Shown here piece by piece: positions 1 to 4,801 of a stretch of DNA of 5,649 nt. The position numbers and the translations under genes are program-made. The stretch covers positions 1-5,649 of the forward strand of contig JAJBVF010000002.1 in the NCBI GenBank assembly GCA_020859965.1, written 5' to 3'. Source of the stretch: Clostridiales bacterium (GTDB lineage: Bacteria; Bacillota; Clostridia; Lachnospirales; Lachnospiraceae). Each line of letters opens with the position of its first letter. The stretch's first letter is position 1. The notes under the pieces were generated by a model, which did no database searches, was not told the origin of the DNA, and saw only the letters and a program-made list of their open reading frames with translations.

Positions 1-1
1 G

Positions 2-571
2 TATATCGGCAGTATCGAAGCGCTTCTTGGACAGGATGAATACCTTGAAGAAAAAGTAGCCAATTTAAAGGCAATCCTGGATACGATGGAAAGCGGCGCG
101 GCAGGGACGCTCCATCTGGAAAATGTCACCGGGAAAAATGAGGATATTACGTTTTCACCTTCCGGAGAAGTGGCTGAAGAGACAGAGATAGATTCTGAGG
201 GTACAGAAGGAAGCGACGGTACAGATACCGGAAGTGATGACACATCTGCCGATTCTGACAGCAGCGGTGAGGATACTTTGGATTCTGGTGATGCTGCTGC
301 AGATGATGATGGCTCAGACGGAACGGCCTCGGACGATGCTGTGTCGGATGACACCGGTGAGGAAGATGATTCCGGCGACGAAGAGTCCGATGTGGATCTG
401 ATGGTCTTCAATTCCAGCGGTGAGCTGGTCTATAATGTTCATGTCAAAGATGGCGTTGTGGTGGATTCCTCTGGAAATGAGGTGCCGGGCTGCAGCGTAA
501 ATGAGGATGGGTACGTAGTGGATGCCTACATGAACATCATCGACCCCGCGACAGGAGATCTGATGAATTAG
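2..571 (+). CDS. ftsQ: Cell division protein FtsQ/DivIB, C-terminal part (5' end outside window)
   Basis: The reading frame is open from base 2 to the TAG at 569-571, giving 189 residues of a protein that begins before the window. The ATG at 86 is internal, because the frame continues upstream with FtsQ-like sequence. The first ~55 residues (YIGSIEALLGQDEYLEEKV..., then GTLHLENVTG) resemble the end of the extracytoplasmic beta domain of FtsQ/DivIB, the bitopic divisome protein that links FtsL/FtsB to septal wall synthesis. Residues ~55-133 of the fragment (about bases 164-400) are almost entirely Asp, Ser, Glu, Gly and Thr. The final ~55 residues are less acidic and carry two similar stretches, GVVVDSSGNEVPG and GYVVDAYMNIIDP. 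In FtsQ this end lies outside the membrane, so the acidic tail should be at the cell surface. The position directly before ftsZ supports the call. The identification rests on remembered family patterns and a short conserved stretch; a different secreted or envelope protein is possible. Confidence 0.7.
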   Translation, partial: YIGSIEALLGQDEYLEEKVANLKAILDTMESGAAGTLHLENVTGKNEDITFSPSGEVAEETEIDSEGTEGSDGTDTGSDDTSADSDSSGEDTLDSGDAAADDDGSDGTASDDAVSDDTGEEDDSGDEESDVDLMVFNSSGELVYNVHVKDGVVVDSSGNEVPGCSVNEDGYVVDAYMNIIDPATGDLMN

Positions 572-603
572 GGATGAAGCCGGAGCTGAAAGAAATAGCG
601 GAA

Positions 604-625
604 AATCAAGAAAAAAGACTTGATT
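604..625. repeat. Inverted repeat in ftsQ-ftsZ gap
   Basis: AATCAAG (604-610) and CTTGATT (619-625) are perfect 7-bp inverted arms around an A-rich 8-base loop. They are nested inside a second pair, GCCGGA (579-584) and TCCGGC (628-633). No run of T follows, so a strong intrinsic terminator for ftsQ is not supported. The right inner arm contains the candidate -35 hexamer of the ftsZ promoter, so the repeat could equally be a protein-binding site. Confidence 0.35.
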
Positions 626-648
626 AATCCGGCGAGAAATTATATTAT
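620..648 (+). promoter_or_regulatory. Candidate sigma-A promoter for ftsZ
   Basis: TTGATT (620-625, 4/6 to TTGACA) and TATTAT (643-648, 5/6 to TATAAT) are separated by exactly 17 bp in an AT-rich stretch. Transcription would start near base 655, giving a leader of about 140 bases before ftsZ. This is the best hexamer pair I found in the 226-base gap. It would let ftsZ be expressed independently of upstream division genes. Confidence 0.45.
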
Positions 649-678
649 AAGAGATAGTATTGTGCGCAGAAAGTATTG

Positions 679-699
679 CAGCGCCATTGACACGCGCTG
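679..699. repeat. Inverted repeat in ftsZ leader
   Basis: CAGCGC (679-684) and GCGCTG (694-699) form perfect 6-bp arms around nine bases that include TTGACA (687-692). It could form a hairpin in the ftsZ leader RNA or be a binding site. Without a T run it is not a terminator. Chance occurrence is possible at this length. Confidence 0.25.
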
Positions 700-797
700 A
701 TGCGTAAAATAGATGTTACTATTCGCAGCTTTGCCGTGAATGCTAACAGATAGATACATATACCGGTTGTGCCGGATCGCAAGAAGGAGGAAACACG

Positions 798-1955
798 GTG
801 TTAGAGATAATGTCAAATGAAATGGAATCTGCCGCGAAGATTATAGTGATCGGAGTAGGCGGCGCCGGAAATAATGCGGTAAACCGAATGGTGGAGGATA
901 CGATTGCCGGAGTAGAATTTATCGGCATTAATACAGATAAACAGGCTTTGCTTCTTTGCAAGGCTCCGTCGACGATTCAGATCGGCGAGAAGGTGACGAA
1001 GGGACTTGGCGCCGGAGCCAGACCTGAGATCGGGCAGCAGGCTGCCGAAGAGAGCACAGAAGAGATCCGTCAGGCTATCCAGGGTGCGGATATGGTATTT
1101 GTTACCTGCGGCATGGGCGGCGGCACGGGCACAGGAGCCGCACCGGTCGTGGCGGCGATTGCCAAAGAGATGGGGATTCTGACAGTGGGCGTTGTGACGA
1201 AGCCGTTCCGCTTCGAGGCAAAGACCCGTATGAACAATGCGCTGATGGGGATTGAGAAGCTGAAGGAGAGCGTGGATACGCTGATTGTTATTCCGAATGA
1301 CAAGCTTCTCGAGATCGTAGACCGCCGCACGACGATGCCGGAAGCGTTGAAGAAGGCAGACGAGGTTCTGCAGCAGGCGGTACAGGGCATTACCGACCTG
1401 ATCAATCTGCCGGCACTGATCAATCTTGATTTTGCGGATGTTCAGACGGTTATGAAGGATAAGGGAATTGCCCACATTGGTATTGGACAGGCCAAGGGAG
1501 ACGACAAGGCACTCGAGGCTGTAAAGCAGGCTGTATCCAGTCCGTTGCTTGAGACTACGATCGAAGGCGCGAGCCATGTGATTATCAATATCTCCGGAGA
1601 TATCTCCCTGATCGATGCGAACGATGCGGCAAGCTATGTTCAGGAGATGACTGGTGATGATACCAATATTATCTTTGGTGCGATGTATGATGATACTTAT
1701 GCGGATGAATGCAGCATCACAGTGATCGCTACCGGTCTGGAAGACAAGAGCGGGGCGAAGTCAGAGAGACCGAGACGGAGCTATGCTTCTGTATCTCATA
1801 GAGATTCATCGCCGGCGCCGTCGACGCTTCCTAAGATGCCGTCCACGACTCCGATTCGTACAGGTGTTAGCGGAACGACCGGTTCGACACGGATACCGAC
1901 AGGTAAGGTACAGGAGAAGGACATTCAGATTCCGGATTTTCTGAGAAGAAGTTAA
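798..1955 (+). CDS. ftsZ: Cell division GTPase FtsZ
   Basis: FtsZ is the tubulin-like cytoplasmic GTPase that polymerises into the Z-ring and recruits the divisome; in spore formers it also builds the polar sporulation septum. The 385-residue protein is full length. It has the N-terminal nucleotide-binding GGAGNN (residues 21-26), the tubulin signature GGGTGTG (107-113, followed by AAP), and the T7 synergy loop NLDFADV with N209, D211 and D214, which complete the active site of the neighbouring subunit. The C-terminal GTPase-activating domain ends near residue 315. A Ser/Thr/Pro/Arg-rich linker of about 55 residues follows, then the conserved terminal peptide DIQIPDFLRR (375-384), which binds partners such as FtsA, SepF or ZapA-type proteins. 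The start is GTG at 798, chosen because AAGGAGG (784-790) sits 7 bases upstream; the in-frame ATG codons at 810 and 822 are badly placed for that site. No ftsA lies between ftsQ and ftsZ here, so SepF or an ftsA elsewhere would have to anchor the ring (inference). Confidence 0.99.
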   Translation: MLEIMSNEMESAAKIIVIGVGGAGNNAVNRMVEDTIAGVEFIGINTDKQALLLCKAPSTIQIGEKVTKGLGAGARPEIGQQAAEESTEEIRQAIQGADMVFVTCGMGGGTGTGAAPVVAAIAKEMGILTVGVVTKPFRFEAKTRMNNALMGIEKLKESVDTLIVIPNDKLLEIVDRRTTMPEALKKADEVLQQAVQGITDLINLPALINLDFADVQTVMKDKGIAHIGIGQAKGDDKALEAVKQAVSSPLLETTIEGASHVIINISGDISLIDANDAASYVQEMTGDDTNIIFGAMYDDTYADECSITVIATGLEDKSGAKSERPRRSYASVSHRDSSPAPSTLPKMPSTTPIRTGVSGTTGSTRIPTGKVQEKDIQIPDFLRRS

Positions 1956-1962
1956 GAATAAT

Positions 1963-1998
1963 TAGAATCGGGGGCTGCGGCTGCAGCCCCTGATTCTA
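1963..1998. terminator. Hairpin between convergent ftsZ and aroE, probable shared terminator
   Basis: Bases 1963-1978 pair with 1983-1998 in a 16-bp stem with one G-T wobble and a GGCT tetraloop. The core GGGGCTGC/GCAGCCCC is very GC-rich. It starts 8 bases after the ftsZ stop and ends 23 bases from the aroE stop. On the plus strand no T run follows (TGCGAGGGGCTGATTT). On the minus strand the sequence after the stem is moderately T-rich (ATTATTCTTAACTTCTTC). It probably ends or insulates both transcripts, more canonically for aroE; for ftsZ it may act mainly as a 3'-end stabiliser. Confidence 0.7.
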
Positions 1999-2021
1999 TG
2001 CGAGGGGCTGATTTCCTGCAT

Positions 2022-2897
2022 TTATTCCTGTGAGCCGGAAAAATATCTGGCACGGATTGCTTCGGTAGGCATATCCTGTCCGGTCCAGATGTGAAAAGCT
2101 GCTTCCCCCTGATACAACAGCATGTACATGCCATTTGAAACAGGGCAGCCCAGCTTCTCGGCTTCCTCAAGCAATCGGGTTCTGCGCGGATTGTAAATGA
2201 TGTCCGATACAGTGAGTCCGGGATGGAGGCAGGAGAGGTCGGGGAGAGGGACTCCATCTGTATGGGGAGCCATTCCCACGGAAGTCGCATTTGTAAGGAG
2301 CGCGCTCTGCTCCAGGGCTTTGCGGACTGCATTGACATCATTCAGGTCAATGACATCCGCTTTACAACTGGTAGCGGCATTGATCTGGTCTGCGAGACGC
2401 ATGGCGTTTGGAAAGGAACGCCCGGATTTCCGATTCATAATATGCAGAGTGGGGACACCGCTGAGAGCGGCCTGGACTGCGATTGAAGAAGCGGCGCCGC
2501 CTGCGCCGAGCAGACTCATCTCACCGCAGGTAAAATCATATCCGACGCTGCGCATGGAGCTGACATATCCGATCCCATCCGTATTGTAGCCCACCAGACG
2601 GCCATCTTCGTTTTTTACGGTATTTACTGCGCCGATCATGCGGGCTGCCTCGGAAATATCATCCAGATATTCCATGATACGTTCCTTGTCCGGCATAGTC
2701 AGATTGAAGCCGAAAACATTCATGTCGCGTAAAATCCGGACCATGGACTTCAGATCGGTATCTTTTGTGTCAAAACAAAGGTAGACGAAGTCCAGATCGA
2801 GAAGGCGAAAGGATTCATTATACATCATGGGAGAGATGCTGTGAGCCACTGGCGAGCCAAGTAGGCAGCCAAGGCGTGTATGACCGGTAATTTGCAT
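2022..2897 (-). CDS. aroE: Shikimate/quinate 5-dehydrogenase (AroE family, YdiB-like)
   Basis: This cytoplasmic oxidoreductase interconverts 3-dehydroshikimate and shikimate with NAD(P)H; YdiB-type members also act on quinate/3-dehydroquinate. The protein is 291 residues, slightly longer than classic AroE. The substrate-binding HSISP motif carries S20 and S22. GFNLTMPDK supplies the catalytic lysine K71, and GYNTDGIG supplies the partner aspartate D107. The Rossmann glycine loop is GAGGAA (131-136). It is followed by NRKSGR (155-160), whose basic residues suggest NADP(H) can be accepted (inference). Q263 in YQGEAAF matches the conserved C-terminal glutamine. The stretches MPDKERIMEYLDD, LHPGLTVSDIIYNP and WTGQDMP resemble E. 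coli YdiB more than E. coli AroE, from memory of those proteins. The ATG is preceded by AAGGAGG (bases 2906-2912 on the minus strand), 8 bases away. The neighbour aroD is divergent; in E. coli ydiB is likewise next to aroD. Biosynthetic versus quinate/shikimate-using roles cannot be separated from sequence. Confidence 0.95.
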   Translation of the reverse strand: MQITGHTRLGCLLGSPVAHSISPMMYNESFRLLDLDFVYLCFDTKDTDLKSMVRILRDMNVFGFNLTMPDKERIMEYLDDISEAARMIGAVNTVKNEDGRLVGYNTDGIGYVSSMRSVGYDFTCGEMSLLGAGGAASSIAVQAALSGVPTLHIMNRKSGRSFPNAMRLADQINAATSCKADVIDLNDVNAVRKALEQSALLTNATSVGMAPHTDGVPLPDLSCLHPGLTVSDIIYNPRRTRLLEEAEKLGCPVSNGMYMLLYQGEAAFHIWTGQDMPTEAIRARYFSGSQE

Positions 2898-2962
2898 GGA
2901 ATGTTCCTCCTTGGAAAATAGGATCCGCTGTTCGTGCAGCTTTCATGATGTGTGCTCGCTTA

Positions 2963-2986
2963 GATGCAGAACAGCTGTTTTGCATC
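2963..2986. promoter_or_regulatory. 24-bp palindrome, candidate operator for the aroE/aroD divergent region
   Basis: The left half GATGCAGAACAG and right half CTGTTTTGCATC are reverse complements at 11 of 12 positions, with no gap at the centre (AGCT). It lies midway between the divergent genes, 66 bases from the aroE start and 65 from the aroD start. It ends 3 bp before a TATAAC box and so covers where a -35 element for aroD would be. No T run follows in either direction, which argues against a terminator. The size and symmetry fit the site of a dimeric regulator. No regulator gene is in the window, so its identity is unknown. Confidence 0.55.
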
Positions 2987-2989
2987 CAG

Positions 2990-2995
2990 TATAAC
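2990..2995 (+). promoter_or_regulatory. Candidate -10 box for aroD
   Basis: TATAAC matches TATAAT at 5 of 6 positions and lies about 57 bases before the aroD start codon. No good -35 hexamer is found 16-18 bp upstream (CAGAAC or AGAACA), because that position is inside the 24-bp palindrome. A poor -35 overlapped by a dyad suggests a regulator-dependent promoter. On the opposite strand the same bases read TATACT, so an aroE-directed promoter could overlap it. Confidence 0.4.
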
Positions 2996-3051
2996 ATAGA
3001 AAACAGTATTTGCGCAGCAAAAATGCTAAGATAATTACAGGAGGAAATATC

Positions 3052-3792
3052 TTGGAAAAGAATACAGTTACAGTACGCGGCCTGGAACTGAGTGATCACA
3101 GTACCAGAATCTGTCTGCCGGTGACCGCCCGGACAGCTTTGGAACTGGATGACCAGCTCCTGGGACTTAATGGAATTCCATATGATATGCTTGAGATCCG
3201 TGCGGACTATTATGAGGCGGACGCGGTCGGTGAGCTTGAAGAAGTGCGCAGACGTTTGCCGGACGTGCCTCTTTTGTTTACGTTTCGCACAAAAGAGGAA
3301 GGTGGAGAGAAAAGCATTGCGATAGAAGAATACGCAAATTTGAACCGTAGGGCAGCCAAAAGCGGGTTCGCAGATCTTATAGATCTGGAGATAAATCGCG
3401 GGGAAGTCCTGCTGCAGGACTTGTGCGAAGAACTGCAGACCTCCGGCATAAAAGTCGTTGCTTCTTTTCATGATTTTGACGCGACGCCCAGACAGGAAGA
3501 ACTGATCCGGATTCTGTGCAGAATGCAGACACTGGGTGCGGATGTGACCAAAGCAGCCGTGATGCCGCACACAGAACGGGATGTGCTGACTCTCCTGTCG
3601 GCTGCGCTGGCGATGAAGGAACAATATGCGGATCGTCCTTACATCATGATGTCGATGGGGCGTCTGGGCGGTATCAGCCGGCTGGCAGGAACTCTTACCG
3701 GTTCCGCCGTGACCTTTGCTTCCGCGAAGGCAGTTTCTGCGCCGGGACAGATGGATGCCAGACTGGTATCAGGAGTCTTATCTGTCCTTTGA
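3052..3792 (+). CDS. aroD: 3-dehydroquinate dehydratase, type I
   Basis: This cytoplasmic enzyme dehydrates 3-dehydroquinate to 3-dehydroshikimate through a Schiff base, the third step of the shikimate pathway and also a step of quinate breakdown. The 246-residue protein has the full set of type I (beta/alpha barrel) residues. E48 and R50 are in EIRAD, R79 is in FTFRT, the general base H140 is in SFHDF, and the Schiff-base lysine K167 is in DVTKAAVM. R210 is in SMGRLGGISR, and SAPGQ with Q233 is near the C terminus. The start is TTG at 3052, chosen because AGGAGG (3039-3044) lies 7 bases upstream; a longer in-frame TTG at 3010 would place that ribosome binding site inside the coding sequence. 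Its product is the substrate of the divergent aroE/ydiB-like enzyme, so the pair forms a two-step module. No convincing terminator follows the TGA. Confidence 0.97.
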   Translation: MEKNTVTVRGLELSDHSTRICLPVTARTALELDDQLLGLNGIPYDMLEIRADYYEADAVGELEEVRRRLPDVPLLFTFRTKEEGGEKSIAIEEYANLNRRAAKSGFADLIDLEINRGEVLLQDLCEELQTSGIKVVASFHDFDATPRQEELIRILCRMQTLGADVTKAAVMPHTERDVLTLLSAALAMKEQYADRPYIMMSMGRLGGISRLAGTLTGSAVTFASAKAVSAPGQMDARLVSGVLSVL

Positions 3793-3879
3793 ACAGGAAA
3801 GTCGTCCATGATGTCAGAAATAATAAATGCGGGAAGTGTATGAATCGTCAGGAGTCCGTTTGCAGATGCCCGGATTTCA

Positions 3880-3896
3880 TGTCGAAAAATGTCGCT
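3880..3896 (+). promoter_or_regulatory. Tandem candidate Spo0A boxes, distal site of spoIIG promoter
   Basis: TGTCGAA (3880-3886) is a perfect match to the 0A-box core TGNCGAA. TGTCGCT (3890-3896), exactly 10 bp further and in the same orientation, matches at 5 of 7 positions. One-turn tandem spacing is what a Spo0A~P dimer needs. They sit about 27 bp and more upstream of the -35 hexamer, comparable to the upstream Spo0A site of the B. subtilis spoIIG promoter. Weaker CGAA-ending heptamers follow on the same strand at 3901-3907 and 3915-3921. Confidence 0.6.
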
Positions 3897-3921
3897 AAAA
3901 AAACGAAAACTGATACCCGAA

Positions 3922-3955
3922 TTTGACAAAAAGAATACTCTCTGTGGAGTATACT
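3922..3955 (+). promoter_or_regulatory. spoIIG promoter: sigma-A hexamers with 21-bp spacer and a 0A-like box over the -35
   Basis: A perfect TTGACA (3923-3928) and a TATACT (3950-3955, 5/6) are separated by 21 bp, far from the usual 17. The overlapping TTTGACAAA (3922-3930) contains a 0A-like box, TGACAAA (3924-3930; 6/7). An over-long spacer with Spo0A bound at the -35 is the known arrangement of B. subtilis spoIIG, where Spo0A~P activates sigma-A polymerase. Finding it directly before spoIIGA supports the same control. Transcription should start near 3962, leaving a leader of about 25 bases. Confidence 0.7.
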
Positions 3956-3988
3956 GGAAACAGATACAGCCGCAGGGGGTATTCTTTT
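3929..3988. repeat. Inverted repeat spanning spoIIG core promoter and start
   Basis: AAAAGAATAC (3929-3938) and GTATTCTTTT (3979-3988) are perfect 10-bp inverted arms 40 bases apart. Between them, ATACTC (3935-3940) and GAGTAT (3947-3952) form a tighter dyad inside the long promoter spacer and running into the -10. The left arm lies upstream of the predicted transcription start, so the long repeat acts, if at all, as DNA rather than as an RNA hairpin. The GAATAC-like motif thus occurs three times across the promoter. This could be a second regulator's site or chance. Confidence 0.4.
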
Positions 3989-4766
3989 GTATTATGAGTT
4001 TTACATCGATCAGTTTTTCGTTGAACAGCTTATAAGTGAATGCCTGCTGCTGCTTTTAACGGCTTTATTGTGTAATGCTGTACCATGCTGGAGACGTATT
4101 TTGTCCGGGGCTCTGCTGGGTGCAGTCTGCATGACCGTGTTTGTCTGGCTAAGACAGCCCTGGCTGTATCTTTTTTCACTTCCTGCCGCGGCTGCGGCTG
4201 CCTTCTGGAAACGTGATCTGCCCATGGAATGGCGGAACAATCTGAAGGTGACATTTTGCCTGCTGGCGATGACGATTTGCTTTGGAGGAACGTTGGAAGC
4301 ATTGGTAATACTGTTTCCTTTGTCCTTGAGGGCTGCGCTTGTGCCGGCATTTCTGCTTGTGCGCCTGATTGTGTGCCGGTGCGGCCGAAAAAGCCGGAAA
4401 GTGGAGAACAAAGCGGCCGTGACAATCCGGCACGGTGGTCAGAGCCTTACAATAGAAGGATTTCTGGATACCGGAAATCAACTGGCAGAGCCTGTAACTG
4501 GCCGGCCAGTCAGTATTGCAAATGAAAAAGCGCTGGAATCCCTGCTCGATGAAGCGTGGGAGGAACGGCAGGGCTTTTGCCTGATTCCTTACCACAGCCT
4601 GGGCACACAGGAAGGATGGATGCGAGGAGTTACTTTCGATGAGATGAGCGTGACGATGCAGAGGGGCTGCAGAGTCTTCAGGCGGCCTGTGATCGCTCTG
4701 TATGAGGGCAGAGTGAGCGCCAGAGAAGACTTTCAGATGATACTGCATCCGGAACACGCACCTTAA
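3987..4766 (+). CDS. spoIIGA: Sporulation sigma-E factor processing peptidase SpoIIGA
   Basis: SpoIIGA is the membrane-embedded aspartyl protease that cleaves pro-sigma-E in the mother cell after the forespore signal protein SpoIIR is secreted into the septal space. The N terminus MYYEFYIDQFFVEQL is the family signature. Residues ~12-131 are hydrophobic and divide into about five membrane segments (roughly 13-30, 38-55, 57-73, 87-101, 103-131). The cytoplasmic protease domain follows, with the catalytic FLDTGN motif (D161), then IPYHSLG (200-206) and a conserved C-terminal YEGRVSAREDFQMILHP. At 259 residues it is shorter than the ~309-residue B. subtilis protein, but both ends are conserved, so it looks intact. 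The start is TTG at 3987, with AGGGGG (3974-3979) 7 bases upstream and the family-typical MYYEFYID beginning exactly there. sigE follows after 35 bases in the same direction with no terminator between, so protease and substrate are co-transcribed. Confidence 0.97.
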   Translation: MYYEFYIDQFFVEQLISECLLLLLTALLCNAVPCWRRILSGALLGAVCMTVFVWLRQPWLYLFSLPAAAAAAFWKRDLPMEWRNNLKVTFCLLAMTICFGGTLEALVILFPLSLRAALVPAFLLVRLIVCRCGRKSRKVENKAAVTIRHGGQSLTIEGFLDTGNQLAEPVTGRPVSIANEKALESLLDEAWEERQGFCLIPYHSLGTQEGWMRGVTFDEMSVTMQRGCRVFRRPVIALYEGRVSAREDFQMILHPEHAP

Positions 4767-4801
4767 CAAAATATAATGTATTCGAAAAGGAGCTTTTTTC
4801 T

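Noticed and set aside
86..571. A separate 161-residue acidic protein starting at ATG 86
   Set aside because: The frame is open upstream to the window edge with FtsQ-like sequence, and there is no ribosome binding site before 86, so this ATG is internal.
687..692. Perfect TTGACA in the ftsZ leader as a promoter
   Set aside because: The only good -10-like hexamer (TAAAAT, 705-710) is 12 bp away, and the bases at 16-18 bp are poor.
813..1577. Long open frame antisense to ftsZ (254 codons)
   Set aside because: It lies fully opposite a highly conserved gene, has no ribosome binding site and has a His/Arg/Leu-rich composition typical of an antisense shadow.
3010..3051. Longer aroD start at TTG 3010
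   Set aside because: The AGGAGG at 3039-3044 would be inside the gene, and the added residues do not resemble the family. TTG 3052 has ideal spacing.
2818..3624. Minus-strand open frame of 268 codons across aroE start, the divergent region and aroD
   Set aside because: It overlaps two well-supported genes and the palindrome, has no recognisable domain and shows shadow-like composition.
3793..3870. Terminator after aroD
   Set aside because: No stem of useful length and no T run is visible between aroD and the 0A boxes.
3516..3926. Plus-strand open frame overlapping the end of aroD and running into the spoIIG promoter
   Set aside because: Most of it is an out-of-frame reading of aroD, and its end covers the 0A boxes. 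There is no ribosome binding site or family match.
4176..4769. Minus-strand open frame opposite spoIIGA
   Set aside because: spoIIGA on the plus strand is clearly coding. The opposite frame is rich in His, Gln and Arg with no family resemblance.
4772..4777. Perfect TATAAT between spoIIGA and sigE as a separate sigE promoter
   Set aside because: The bases 16-18 bp upstream (around CCGGAA) do not resemble a -35, and there is no extended -10. Co-transcription with spoIIGA explains expression.
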